Positions 25,011 to 37,526 of a stretch of DNA of 64,000 nucleotides are shown here, piece after piece. The stretch's first letter is position 1; each line of letters opens with the position of its first letter. Source of the stretch: Limonium bicolor. Taxonomy: Eukaryota; Streptophyta; Magnoliopsida; Caryophyllales; Plumbaginaceae. The notes beneath the pieces were generated by a model. That model made no database searches and was not told the origin of the DNA. It saw only the letters and a program-made list of their open reading frames with translations. Location of the stretch: assembly GCA_023374045.1 (NCBI GenBank), contig CM041777.1, positions 111,875,588-111,939,587 of the forward strand, given 5' to 3'. The position numbers were made by a program, and so were the translations under genes.

Positions 25011-26486
25011 ATCCCAATCAACGAATTCTTTCCTGATGAGACGGTGTTCATGATTGGAAAGGTAAAAGAACCTTGGTATGCAGATTTGGCGAACTTGCTT
25101 GCTTCTGGGGTGATTCCTCACGATTACAGCTACAATCAGAAAAAGAAATTCTTATCAGAAGCCTGCCACTATATCTGGGAGGATCCCTATCTGTTTAGGA
25201 TCTGTGCTGATGGTTTGATAAGGCGATGCCTTCCAGATGAGGAGATCCAGAGTGTAATAGAATTTTGTCATGCTAAAGAGGCGGGTGGCCATCATGGTTT
25301 TACAAGAACAGCTGCGAAAATATTAGAGTGTGGATTCTTTTGGCCCACTCTACATAAGGATGTCCACCACTTCTGTTCCCATTGTGACGCCTGTCAAAGG
25401 ATGGGAAACATCTCTATAAAGCATGAGATGCCTCAGAAAGGTATTCTGGAGGTGGAACTTTTTGATGTTTGGGGCATAGATTTCAGGCCCTTTTCCCTCA
25501 TCCCATGGAAACCAATATATCCTAGTAGCTGTAGACTATGTCTTAAAATGGGTTGAAGCTATTCCATGTCACACTGCTGATGCTAAGACATGGTGAAATT
25601 TCTGAAGAAACACATATTCACCAGATTCGGGGTACCCAGGGCAATTATCAGTGATGGTGGCTCTCACTTCTGCAACCGAGCCTTCGACTCCTTGATGACT
25701 AAATATGGGGTGACCCACAAGGTGGCATTACCTTACCACCCCCAAACTAATGGTCTGGCAGAAGTGACTAATCGTGAGCTAAAATGGATCTTGCAGAAGA
25801 CTGTTAATGCATCAAGGAAGGATTGGTCGGTTAAGCTGGATGACGCTCTGTGGGCATATCGGACTGCTTTTAAGACCCCTATAGGGATGTCTCCGTTCAA
25901 ACTTGTGTATGGAAAAACCTGCCATCTTCCAGTAGAACTAGAGCATAAAGCTTACTGGGCATTGAAAGCCCTTAACTTTGATCCACACACTGCTGGAGAG
26001 AAAAGAAAATTTCAACTGTCTGAACTTGAAGAACTCAGAGAGCAAGCCTATGACAGTTCCAGAATTTATAAGGAGCGCACAAAGAGAATCCATGATCATA
26101 TGATCCATAAGAGGGAATTCAAAGTAGGGGATCTAGTATTGCTCTATAATTCCAGACTGCGCCTCTTTCCTGGCAAGCTGAAATCCCATTGGGCAGGACC
26201 ATTTAAAGTCATGGGGATCACTACCTATGGTGCATACGAGCTAGAAAACAAATCAGGAGAAGTATTCAAAATGAATGGTGCTCGCCTGAAGAAGTACCTA
26301 GGCGATGCCTTTTCTCATCCTCCTGCACCAGGTATATCCTTTATTGAAAGTTCTTCTTCTTCCATTAATTCTATTTCTGCTATCTGTACTGCAGCATCGC
26401 CTCCAAAAGCAACCAAAAAGCCACGCCCGCAATGGTATTTCAGACTGAAGAAAACTATTGCTAGCTGCTGTGGCGGCCCTCCTTGA
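25011..26486 (+). pseudogene. Integrase of H, two compensating frameshifts
   Basis: DDE integrase that would join the cDNA to the host genome. The HHCC zinc finger (GGHHGFTR...CSHCDACQR) is at about 25,285-25,400, the first core Asp in WGIDF at about 25,470. At about 25,484-25,490 the frame shifts, and at about 25,586-25,592 it returns, so roughly 100 bp are read in another frame. The remaining core ([11 protein letters not shown] with the second Asp; [13 protein letters not shown] with the Glu) and a GPF-type C-terminal module ([19 protein letters not shown]) are intact up to the stop at 26484-26486. No chromodomain follows, as expected for Athila. Confidence 0.92.
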
Positions 26487-26754
26487 CCCTATCCGTTAAG
26501 TCTAACCAGAGACTTTAACTCCGGGCAGCTTGGTGGGAGGCAACCCACCGGTTTGTATCTTTTTCACTCCTTTAGTTTAGTCATTTATTTTACTTCCTGT
26601 TTTAATTTTTGTAGTGCGTTAATAGCTGTTGTGCATATTGAAAGAGCCTTGGCTCTTATTTTCTACTAATAGTTTTATCTGTTTCCACTTGAGTTCTTCT
26701 GGCCATGCAGATTCAAAAATTTTCAATGAACTAAATTGTTGCTTGGCTGAACTC

Positions 26755-26767
26755 AAGTGTGGGGGAA
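26755..26767 (+). other. Polypurine-like tract 1 of H
   Basis: AAGTGTGGGGGAA, identical over 13 bases to the tract at 30436 just before the right LTR, and preceded like it by a TTGCTTG word. Confidence 0.7.
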
Positions 26768-26992
26768 TCATGAAGCATTACTCCTTAAAAGATCAGGGAG
26801 CAATTCCTACACCCTCACTCTTTGCTTTCTGTATTTTGTGTGCTTAAATTGATTTTGCCTGATTTACTACTTATCTGTGTTCAATTAGTTAGCCTTTATC
26901 AGTTCTTTTGTGATATTTTTGGGTGATTTATAGTTTTAATATGTTAACTTATAAATTATTTTATATAAAAAAAGAAAAGGGAAGTTTTCAAC

Positions 26993-27216
26993 GTGTCCGG
27001 AATTGCGTCCGCACAGCGCCACGCGGACACGTTATAAAACCACCATGTCCGCTTAACGGACGCGAATACGGACAGCATTATCACACCGCGCCTCTACTCT
27101 AAGTCACGTCCGCATACACGGACGCTTACACAGACGAGGCAGACACCACAGTCCGCAAACGGACTCAATTACGGACGCTGCAACTCAGAGACGTCCGCAC
27201 TACGGACGCATTCACG
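26993..27216 (+). repeat. GTCCG...CGGAC hairpin array upstream of 3' ORF of H
   Basis: At least five inverted pairs of the LTR type, such as GTCCGCTTAACGGAC, GTCCGCAAACGGAC and GTCCGCACTACGGAC, most followed by a third CGGAC. Same architecture as the LTR array, but sequence between motifs differs. Confidence 0.8.
27033..27039 (+). promoter_or_regulatory. TATA-like motif before 3' ORF of H
   Basis: TATAAAA within the hairpin array, about 870 bp upstream of the 3' ORF. It could serve an internal promoter; sequence alone does not show this. Confidence 0.3.
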
Positions 27217-27903
27217 GACGTCCCTTAACCGCGATTCCTTCTTCCTCCTTCTTCTTTCTCGTTCTTCTTCTATTTTTCCCTTCTGTCGAACTCCGCCATT
27301 CTTCTCCCACCGCCGCAGCCACCTTCTACCACCGCAACAGTCACCGGCGCACCAGGAACTCCACCGCGACGCCGCAAGCTCCGACGACGCCATAACCACT
27401 GCTCCACCACCGCTTCAAATCGATTCACAGGTTTTTCAAAACGCTGAATTTTGTTGTTTTCCAGTTTTGATGCTTCTTACGGGGTTGAATTCGCAATTAG
27501 ATAGGAATCGTGAGGTTGAAATGTGGATTTGCGGCGTTTAGGTGGTTAAACTCGAGATTGGCGTGCGCAATCTATAGATTTCTTGAAAAATCTGAAAATC
27601 TGTGCGTTTGGGCGATTCTGTTCGCCGCGAAATTTTTTAGGATTCTTGAGCTGTCCGGATTTGCGTCCGCGCCAGCCCATGCGGACACAAGTCCGGACGT
27701 GTTGAAAATTTGCAAAACTTTGGAAATTTAATTCTAGCTTTGCACCTTAATGTTTGTTTACTGTTAAGCCATCAATTTCCGTGCTCGCATGCGATTAAGA
27801 CCTTTTGAGAATATGACTTGTTAAGAGCTCGTTTTTGTCAGTTTGTGTGTTTTGCATCCTTTATTATTGCACCTTAATTTACTGTTTAAAAACTATAAAA
27901 TAG

Positions 27904-29144
27904 ATGCCTCGTACTAGAGGAGGTGGGGTCACACGCTCCTCGCGAGCCCCACACCCGGACACTACATCAGAGGCACCGCCTCCACCGCCACCTCCACCAC
28001 CCACCCACTACACGAGGATGGGTTTATCTCTGCTACCCGTACATGGTATGACCAGGGCGGGAAATTCGTCATGGAGAGGTGAATCACATCGAAGGTGATC
28101 AATGCACCGACATCCAGCCTATCTGCGAGGGCTTCGGGATGGCTGCCGTACTGAGGATGGGCGAGGGCCTGTTCTCTCCTGACTTGGTCCGGGAGTTCTA
28201 CGCGAACGTTGAGGCGCACGACACGCTGAATGTCATCACTTCCTACGTGTGCCGCCACCGGGTTGAGATCACTCCCGCCTCTTTTAGCACAGTTTTGCTG
28301 CTTCCAGATAACGCGGAAGCTCATGTGGATATGAGTGAGGACCTGCTGAGGACCACTAGGACTAGATGGTCAGACGTCGAGACACCAGGGAGAGGAGACT
28401 AAGGGTGTCATTCCCTACACCAGCCTCCCATCGCTCATACAGAGGCTGGTAGCAGAGCTCCTCAGCCATCAGATCCGGCCTCGTGCTGGAAATGATGTCA
28501 CGGACGAGGACTGTGTACTTATCGACTACTTCCTAGCACCGCCTCCCGAGCCACGACGACAGATCTCTGTGCCATACATCATGTTCCGCCAGCTGCACAA
28601 GGTGGTCACCTACTTGAGATCGAAGAAGAAGAAGATCACGCCTATCCTTCCCTTCTTCATCTACCACTTCCTCGCTAGTACACTACCTGACGACGTCTTC
28701 ACCGGGGTCGACGTGCGCGAGGGTGAGAGTCCTATCTCTCTTCAGACTTTGAAGAGGTGGGGCTTCATACGTTTAGCAGATGAGAGTTGGGTACGAGGCA
28801 GCTCTGGCCTGGGAGCCACTGCATCGTTCTCGACTTCGGGCTCTGCACCGGTGACCACTGCCACCATGCCACCACCAGTTCCTCCGGTCATGAGCATCCC
28901 TCCCAAGCTGCAGACCACGATGGATACCCTCTTACAGCAGCAGCAGGCGATACAGCAGCAGGTCGGTGCCGTGCAGCAGAGACAGGACCAGATGGTAGGC
29001 CATATTGACGAGCTGCGCCAGACCCAGGACCGGATTACTCAGCGCATAGAGCGCAGTGACGAGGTTCAGAGTCGGACAGCCCTCCTCATCGAGAGACTCA
29101 TGGGCCACCTGGATCACAGACCACCGCCGGGACCATCACAGTGA
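27904..29144 (+). pseudogene. 3' extra ORF of H (Athila 'env-like' position), frameshifted
   Basis: An extra protein downstream of pol, at the position called env-like in Athila elements; its function is unknown. It begins MPRTRGGG with a poly-proline run, then moves through at least three frames: 27904-28098, 28079-28402 and 28569-29144. The middle part (VREFYANV...R-VEI) resembles the domain annotated in plants as 'putative plant transposon protein'. The end is a Pro-rich linker and a long Gln/Leu coiled coil (about 28,905-29,120). No signal peptide or transmembrane segment is visible, so an envelope role is not supported here. Confidence 0.7.
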
Positions 29145-29550
29145 TCATCTATTATTGTTTTGTTTTCTTTTATTTATTTCAGTTGTTCTTTATTTTAGTT
29201 TGCACTCTTTTGATGCTTTTACATTTATTTTATTTTATTTTGAAGGGTAAACTGTGTCGTAAACCGTACAGACTAACTTGCAGTGTTAATGTTAAATTTC
29301 TATTCTATTTTCCTCTAATGCTATGTTGTGCAGTCTCTTCTATTTTTTTTCACGCTCAACTCTTATGCAATCGAGGGGATGTATAGCACGACAAATAAAC
29401 ATGAACTGCGCACGAACTTACGATTGGCTGGAACATTGGGAAGTACTCCTTTTTACATTTTGTTATCTCTACTTGCTTATCAATGTTCTACATTTTAATG
29501 CATGTTTACTTGGGGTTCGATATCCACGCAATGAGGGCATTGCTCTTATC

Positions 29551-29574
29551 AAGTGTGGGGGGGGGGGGGGAATT
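29551..29574 (+). other. Polypurine-like tract 2 of H with G14 run
   Basis: AAGTGT followed by 14 G and AATT. The homopolymer length may be a sequencing uncertainty. Confidence 0.6.
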
Positions 29575-30435
29575 AAGAGTAGAAAAATCTATCTGAATAT
29601 GCAAGTTGGGTTTAAATGTCACACTTATCTTTATTTGTCTACTTGCTTCCAAGAAAATCACTTCTTCAAGCAGATTTAGAAATCAAGGTATGTTGACTAC
29701 CTCAAGAATCCTTCTGCTTTAAAGTATTTGTACATCTACTTTTATCCAAAATTATTCTATTTTTTACTAAAATTTGATGGAGTAGTTGGTTATGGAAACT
29801 GAATTAGTTTAGCTTGGGACTCTTGGAAATGAATTGAAAGTATGGAATGAAAAGGATAAGTCAAGGTACTCCACTGATCAAACAAAAAAATAATTTTCCG
29901 AACAAAAGCAGGCCTCGTCTATCCGGTTATTAAGTCTTAAGGGTGCCTTAACACCTATCTACCTAAGGTCTCGTGATCTGGGATAGTTGGCCCAACACCG
30001 TTACATGGATAGAGAGAAAAGTCTGGGTTACGGAACAATTCTAAAATTCGCAATAATTCGATTGTTTTATATATATCTCTTGTAAAAGTTGTTGCAGGCG
30101 AACAATTGATTGTAGTTAAATTTTGATCATGAGTATGTGGTGTTGAAAGGTATTGCGGAATAAGGAATTACTTCACACCCCTTGACATCCAAAGGTTAGA
30201 GGAAAGAAATAATGGAAGATCCCAAGTTAATCTACTTCCAGATTTCGTATTCTCCATGCTTTTAAAAATCCTTCTTTTTCACTGACTGCGAAAACCTACA
30301 TCCAGAAGCAGAATTATTCTTTTGATCGTCATCATTTCTTGTTTTCTGTCTGCATCTGTTTAACACTGAGTTTCAATGCTACAACCTGGAGGATAAGTTT
30401 TATTCTCTATTTTTGCTTGAGGACAAGCAAAAGAT

Positions 30436-30450
30436 AAGTGTGGGGGAATT
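30436..30450 (+). other. Polypurine tract of H
   Basis: AAGTGTGGGGGAATT directly before the right LTR, preceded by GCTTGAGGACAAGC, the usual Athila context. It would prime plus-strand DNA synthesis. Confidence 0.85.
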
Positions 30451-32281
30451 TGATGCACTGATTATTGATATATCTTTTAAGTGCTTTGAACCCTTGTTTT
30501 CCATATTCTTTTACTTAGATTTATGCATTTACCTTCTTTTTCATGTTATTTTGGCTTAGGACGTGATTAGGAAGGAATTAAGAGCTTTCGGAACAAAAAG
30601 AGAAACATTTACACATGTCCGGATATGTGTCCGGATGGGAAGCCTCGGACACATTCGCGGACATCTCCAGATCAAGTTCCCTCCTCTCTTGAGTCACGTC
30701 CGCAAAGCGGACAGAAACGGGACATTCTCCTTCTGTCCCTTTGTCCGCAAACACGGACGGCCACGCAGACAACTCACAGATCTTGCCAGGACAGTCACGT
30801 CCGCAATACAGACTCAAACGCGGACAGGAATTAATCTCGCTAGGACAGCCACGTCCGCACACGGACAGAAACACAGACGCGTGTAGATCTCGTCAGGACA
30901 CTCCTGTCCGTATACGGACTCAAACGCGGACGTCACACAGAGATTAAAAATAAAAATCATGCGCGCTGATAATTGTTGCTTTCGGCGCAATTATCAGCCG
31001 ATTAAGCCCATACTCTGTCTAAAATAAGCTAGTTCCCATGCTCAATCAAACGTCTACCCAACTCACCACTAAGCTATGTTTAATCCTAAGCCTATTTAAA
31101 CCCTTCCCCAGCCTTCATTCCAATTCGCACCGGACATTCGTCCACACCTCTCCTCATCCTCCTCCTCTCATTCCATTCATCTGCTCATCTTCATATTAAT
31201 CCCTCCGTACTCCATCTCCATACCCACACTCAAACACAAACACACTCCATAACACCCACGTTTTCATCTAAATTTCTTCACACAAAAATCACACATAATC
31301 TTTCGCACACACGCCACACAAAATATCACGTCCGCATTTGTGTCCGACCCACCCCATCCGGACACCTCACAAACTCACCCAAAATTTCCACTTTCACCCC
31401 ATTTCACCAGATTCATTCCATTGTCACCAAATCCAACCTCTCAACCGGAATAGCACAAGGACAAAGGGGGAACGAGCAAGAAGATCTTCATAACAGATGA
31501 TTTCTCTTAACTCTCTCTCATTTATGATTATAATTGCTATGTCTAGCTAAGAGGATATACTCTAGGGAAGGGATGTTGTAATTAGTTAAACTCTGCATTA
31601 TTTTACTGCTTTATTGAGACTATTTGGATTGTTCAGGTTAATGCTTTTTAAGTGCTTTTAATAAACGTCATGAATTTATTATAAGCCCTCGAATCATGTT
31701 ATGATCAGATAAGGTGATTAACATTGATGGTCCTATTAACCTGTTACCTGTGATAATTGTAATCGGATAAATTACATTAGTCACTAGGAGCTTTAGTCCG
31801 GATGAAAAACCAGACTAGTAATTCTACGCTATAAAACCATCTAGATATACTTGCTAAGTCTAGACTAGAACTACATGTCCTGTCTAGATGAGCTATCTGG
31901 AATTAGGACTTAATACAGAATAGATAATTGAGAATTACAAGCCGATCCAAGTCTCCGCTTAAGTAGTAGAATATGCAGAACCTAGCTAGAGAACAACTCC
32001 CTGAACCTAGAGTACCGTTCACACTCCCAAATCTATCACTTTAAATTATCTGCCATTTACTTTCTTGTTATCTATTCAAACCCCAAAACCAAAACAAACC
32101 CCTTTTGAATTAACCATCATCTTAGGCTAGACTTATTTACATCAAGTCCCGTGGATTGACACCTGGTCGCTTCATAATTGCTATACTACTACGACCGGGA
32201 TTTTTGCAACCCGACGATCTATTGAATTGTTAATTTCTAGGATTATTTCTTAGTATTAATACATCAAATAAATCGTTTGCA
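30451..32281 (+). repeat. Right LTR of element H
   Basis: 1,831 bp, same ends as the left LTR, followed by TSD CATGT (32282-32286). The hairpin array is repeated at 30696-30937. Confidence 0.97.
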
Positions 32282-32286
32282 CATGT

Positions 32287-34606
32287 AAAATACATTTAGC
32301 TTATAAAAATCCTTATGAAATCATATGTAACATCACAAAGAACCACAACAACATATGTCACAACAAATATTACCAAAGTACATAAGTATACACTCACATA
32401 ATATCATGTAATAACCACAAGATTAAACAAATCACATCAAAACCTTCTTCACTACCTATAAATACATTTTATCTTTGTAAAACTCCAAATGTACAATACC
32501 ATAACATCACATATGTAAACATAGCTTAATCATAGAAAGATCCATCAAGTTCCATGACAATTACCATGTTCCACCACAAGTACAACATCCATGAAAACAA
32601 TGGCCGTATGCCAGATTTATAGAGTCTGACCTCTTCTAATGGCCGTATGCCCAGATTTATAGAGTCTTACCTCTGTGGCTATATGCCCAGATTTATAGAG
32701 TCTGACCTCTCTACCTCACCCCATGTCCTTAAGTGTGTGCACCCCCTATGAGTCATCATCCCATAGAGTAGATTATGATGGCTTACACACAATTCATTGG
32801 TAGTGGGGAAAAATCAGTGTCTGGCCTCTAAGGGCTCATAAACTTGTGTAACCAGATTCCAAAGTGAATATCAAGTGATAAAGCAATCCAACCACATCCT
32901 AACCTTAATAAAACATCCACACAACATACCAAGAAGAATCAAAGCACATAGCCACCATTAACCAAACAAAAACCAAGTTAGAACACATCATGAACACCTT
33001 GAAAATACCTTAAGCACAACCCCTTGTTTAAGGTCTTATTTCTGTATAAATTCGACCCACCTTTTAACCAGTTAAATATCAACATATTATGAGTATTTGG
33101 TCATGAAACCAAAGCAAGAAATCTTCTAAAACCCCTTCATAATTTGAATAGAGACCAAAAAGGTCTTAAAGCACATTTTTTGGTCTTGTCTTACCTTTAA
33201 CTCATAAAAACTCAACTGGAAAACTTACCCACGAACTGGAATATTGTAAAAGGATAGGTACTCATTTTTTTTAGCTAAAAATACACAGAAGTTATTCATG
33301 AAAATCACCAACCAAACTGGCTTCAAGTTAAAACACCAAATTCATAGAAATTGACGTCAAAAGTTTAAGGTTTGTTCACCAAGTTTCCCAGAACTTCTTG
33401 GGGATTATTATACATCAAAATTACCATTGACGAGTCTAAGTTCACACCATGAAAATAGTTAGAATAGATATGTAGCATAGGCTGTCGAAAATAGCACAAA
33501 CAGAAAGCGTCACCAGAATTGACACATGAGGAAAGAATGATGGAGCACAAGAACTACCTGACCCCTTCTTGCCATCTATTTTCACCAAGAGTTAGGTAGT
33601 TTAAATAGATAAATGGGGATACCAAGAACTCCCAAAGATTCGCTTGGGAAGACCCCCCAAGTCCTCCTACTCTTACACGGATTCTGCTCTGGGAAGGAAA
33701 AATTTGCTTCTGTTTTAGTGTTCTTGGGTGGCTGGCTTGCTTTACCCTATAATTTGTGTTTCTATAGGTTTAATGAGGTAGGATAAGATGTGTGTTGTGT
33801 GTTGGAAGGCCTTGTCGTGGCCCCTTTCTTATAGGCAGAAGAGGAGAAGTCTTAAGGCAAAGGAAAGGCTTATAAAAGTGACACCTAGTTTAACACCCAT
33901 CCTTCTCTTATTGGCTATTGTTTTGGCTTTGTTTAAACATGACACATATGTGGTGACAAGGCCGGGATGTGGTCAGTCAAGGGAGGAGCCATCATGGGCT
34001 GAAAACTAATGATAATATGTAATAAATGACATTAATGTTTAATTAAGGTGTTTTAAGAGCAAATAAGGAACATGTTGTTTTACTTTGACTTAAAATCTAG
34101 TTAATGACCTTGTGACCCCTCCTACTAGCTTGCTTCACCTCCCTACTTGTTTGCTAGCTGTGGACAGCTTTTAACTAATCATTTCGCGACACCTCATGCT
34201 TCCTAACACCTCGTGCTTAGGTTAACTAGGCTTCCACCTCATTCTTCCTACCAACTAGTTCACCACCTCGTGCTTACCTCAACTAGGTCACCACCTCGTG
34301 CATACTAAGCTGCTTAAGGTGTTTCCTAAGGAGAAAAGTGATTATGATGGAGTAAAACTAGCTATAGGGGCATTTCAGGCTATTAGAATTTTACTGGGTC
34401 TTGTAGAATTTTCTAAGGCTTTCCATCTCTGGTAATTAGGGTTTCCTAGGGTCTTATTAAGTTTCCAAGGCTTTCCTAAAAAATTCAAAGTTCATTTACA
34501 GGGTTTCTGAGAATTTCGGGATTTTTAGGAACTAGGGTTTCCAGGTGTTTCGGGACTTCCGGGACTTCAAGGAATTAGGGTTTCCTTTCTAACTTGGGGT
34601 ATTTCA
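32287..34606 (-). mobile_element. Solo LTR i, 5' part (right of element H)
   Basis: Continuation of the LTR begun at 18237. Ends GGGGTATTTCA at 34606, followed by TSD CCCAC (34607-34611), the same five bases as at 18232-18236; LINE sequence flanks both. Without H the LTR is about 2.8 kb. The open frame at 33788-34009 lies inside the LTR and has no supported product. Confidence 0.92.
32600..32712. repeat. Three short tandem units in LTR i
   Basis: Three copies of a 36-39 bp unit containing ATGCCCAGATTTATAGAGTC with small changes. Confidence 0.85.
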
Positions 34607-35695
34607 CCCACATAGCTTGGGAATCTTAAATAAAGACTCAGGTCAATGACCTCATTCACCAAAAACAAATGATGAAACTTGGTGGCGCAGGTTATCAAAC
34701 AATGAGACAAAGAACATAATTTCATATTTGACAACATTGATGCTCTGTTCTGAAGCAGCATGAAATTCATTAATAAGATTAATGATATGCTGAGCATTAG
34801 AATTGTTTGCACTTCTAAATGTAACACAATAGTCGGTAAAAAACAAGTTTGTGACCTCAAATCCAAAACTAAACATTAATAGTCCTCTAATCATCCTTGG
34901 GAGTGTTATCGTGTGCATGCTTGAAAATAGAGCCTCCACAACAAGCAAAAGAAAGGATGACAAAGGGTCACCTTGCCACAAGCTTCTTTGGGGGAAGAAC
35001 GTTTGACCCAGCCTACCGTTGATAAGAACCGTAGATGACACAGAGGATATGCATTTCTCAACCAACTGAAACCATCTCTTATGGAATTCCGTGCTTCTCA
35101 AAACTGCCAAAATGAAAGGTCATTCTACATGATCAAATGCCTTAGCCATATCAAGTATTAGGGGAAAGTGACCCCTTGAGCGACCTATGTGATCCTCATG
35201 TTGTGTATGAGTTCATGAGTGATAATGATGTTATCTTGTATCAAATGACCCTTATCAAAGGCATCTTGGTCATACGAGATAACAAACTTTAAACCTCCTT
35301 AACTTGTATTTACAAAGTATTATAAAGTAGAACTGGCCGGTTGTCTTTCATAGATTTGGCTCCCATATTCTTGGGGATTAGCATCAAATGAGTATGATTA
35401 AGACTGATAGGCATGCCGCCAGTATTAAGGACCTTAAATGCATCATTGACAAAGTCATTGCCTACAATATCCCAATAGGCCTTGAGGAAGACCCCATTAA
35501 TCCCATATGGACCCGGAGCTTTATTTGGGTTCATATCTCGAAGTGCTAGAATGACTTCTCTCATACTAAAAGGATCTCCCATAAAAGCATAAAATTGTTG
35601 GGGAACTCTATTTTTAACACATGCAAGCAGATAGACGTTAGCAGCAGGGTTAGTGGTCTAAAAAAGGTCTGTGAAATAGCTCTGCGCCACTTCCT
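34607..35695 (-). pseudogene. LINE fragment 4: ORF2 reverse transcriptase core
   Basis: Minus-strand frames give, in order: AQSYFTDLF, ALRDMNPNKAPGPYGING (consensus has GPDG, so the Asp is lost), a degraded DMAKAFDHVE, CISSVSSTVLING, RSLWQGDPLSSFLL, and FFTDYCVTF where F-A-D-D is expected, then LRFPSYVG. These are the RT blocks of a plant L1-type LINE. The catalytic Asp pair is lost and several stops and shifts are present, so it is inactive. It links to fragment 3 across LTR c and to fragment 5 across LTR i. Confidence 0.9.
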
Positions 35696-37526
35696 TGAAA
35701 TACCCCGTAATTAAAATAGTGATTAATTAGGCTAATAAGTATTTTAGAGGCTTAATTACATCTAATAAACGTGAGGGAACAAATCCCGAAGAAAACAGAT
35801 CCTTAAAATGGGTTAAAAGCATAAACGAACCTTAAAGCGCGTTTTTCGAGGAAACCAAGAAAATGCGACTTTAAGCGGATAAAATAGTCTCGTAATAATT
35901 TTGGTCAACCAAATAGTCATTAATAAACATTAATGTAAGTTTAGAACCAATAAAATTAATTAAACGAGAAAATTCCGGAAAACGGTTCCGGTTAGTAAAA
36001 ACTGTAAAAACGAGAAGTTGTGGGGTGTGAACTGTAATAAAGCAAAACTAATGTGTCCACTTTTGTAAATAAAAAGTAAAAATTTGTGTGTGTGTGTATA
36101 TGGGGGGCCGATTCCCTCCTCCCTCTTACTCTCTCTCTCTCTCTCTCTCTCTCCTCACGCATTGCTCTCCCCTCTCTCTCATTTTCTTCTTCCTCCCAAA
36201 GCCAACAATGGCGATTTGAAGAACCACCACCAACACTCCTCTTCTCTCTTCTTGTTGAGCACTCAAATCAACTCCAAACCCTACAAAAATTACACCATTG
36301 AATTCCTCTTGCCAAGGAGAACATCTTCCTCCTTTCAAAAATCCAAAAGCTCCATTTTCATCTCCATGGCTGGAAGCCATTTGAGGATTTGAGTCCTCCA
36401 TTTGAAGCCCCTCCTTCACCTTGGTGCTTTAAGGTAAAAAGAAGTTTAAAAATCCCTCGTTTCTAGTCCTCCTTTGCATTATAAAAATTTCTAGATTTTG
36501 AATGCTTTGTACCTTGTTCTCCAGCTGATTTTGGTTTCTCCATTGGGCTAGAAACCTTGCTCTCTTGCTAACCAAGAACTCCATCTACTCATTGGAAGGT
36601 AATGCTCTTTTCTAAACCCTAGAAACATGTCCAAAGTTCTAGATTAGTAAGAATGAGTTCTAAGTAGTTGTTGTGTATTGGTATGGTGGCTATAGCATTA
36701 TTTGTTGTGTGAGGAAGAACAAGGAAGGAGGAAAGGAGAAATAAGAAAGCAAGAAAGAAATCAAAAACTAGAAGCAACAAGGTAAATGCTCTTACCTTGA
36801 GCTAGTTTTGTATTGGGTAGTGTAACAGATTTTGAGTATTAAAAATGTGTAATGAATATGGTTGTGAGTAGTAGCTACGTATTAGTATGAGGAAGATAAT
36901 AAAACTGTTTTGAAACTTGTAAAAGATGTTTAAAAGCTTGGGAGAACATTAGGAAGTAAATGTGCATGTGCAGGAAATTTATTGTGTTGTAGTGTGTTGA
37001 ATTGATATGGAGATTGTAAATGAGTTGTGAGCTGGAATGGTATGTGGGCAAAGTGGAAATTATAGGGGAGACTATGTCAAAATTTGTCTAGAAAATTTGG
37101 AGACTTAGTTGTGTAAGGAGAAGGAGTAACCTAGGAAGTAACTAGGTGTATTTGGAGAGTTTAACGAGATTAGTTAGCATTTTTAAAACAGATTTGAAAA
37201 GGATTTAGGTAATGGGAAGAACTAGAGTGGTAAGACGATGTATTTAGAATGCTAGGAGTGGCATTGGTAGAGGGAGTAATAGGTGATAAAGGTTAGAACA
37301 AAAATCTGTAGCATTGAAGAAAGGAAACTAGTATAAATGCTGGAATGAGGTGAGAAAAATAGTGTAAGTTAATTTAGAAGTGAGTAATGAATTTGGTGGA
37401 TGAACTAAGTGATTTAGAGTATCAAAAATGAGTGTTAAACATGTTGGGAATGTATTGGTAAAGGTTAGAGAAGCAATGGGCAAAGAAAGAAATGAAAATA
37501 GATTTTTAAACAAGAGTACTGGGCCG

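Larger units (their letters stand above)
26487..27903 (+). other. Untranslated spacer between pol and 3' ORF of H
   Basis: No supported gene. It contains a polypurine-like tract, the second GTCCG/CGGAC hairpin array, a TATA-like motif and a pyrimidine-rich stretch at 27,230-27,300; further CGGAC words lie at 27,655-27,690. Confidence 0.8.
29145..30450 (+). other. 3' untranslated region of H
   Basis: AT-rich, no supported gene. Contains a second polypurine-like tract (29551-29570, AAGTGT plus 14 G) and the terminal tract. Confidence 0.8.
18716..32281 (+). mobile_element. Complete Athila-type Ty3 retrotransposon H, 13,566 bp
   Basis: Two LTRs (1,833 and 1,831 bp, TG...CA), 5-bp TSD CATGT (18711-18715 and 32282-32286), tRNA-Asp-type primer site, gag-pol in one frame, a 3' extra ORF and a polypurine tract. 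Protease DLGAS, RT FMDDF and an integrase without chromodomain fit the Athila lineage. By eye the LTRs differ at about 24 substitutions (21 transitions) and 4 single-base indels, about 1.3%, so insertion was recent; yet gag-pol has seven stops and two frameshifts, so this copy cannot be autonomous. It sits inside solo LTR i. Confidence 0.97.

Noticed and set aside
27169..27399. Arg/Glu-rich 76-codon frame on the minus strand
   Set aside because: It lies opposite the pyrimidine-rich spacer of H; composition alone explains it.
27904..29144. True envelope gene
   Set aside because: No signal peptide, transmembrane segment or cleavage region is visible; the end is a cytosolic-type coiled coil. 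The env-like name is positional only.
36084..36392. Host gene first exon with CT-rich 5' leader
   Set aside because: The stretch lies inside LTR c and corresponds to the CT-rich leader also seen in LTRs a, b and E; frames overlap in several phases without domain similarity.
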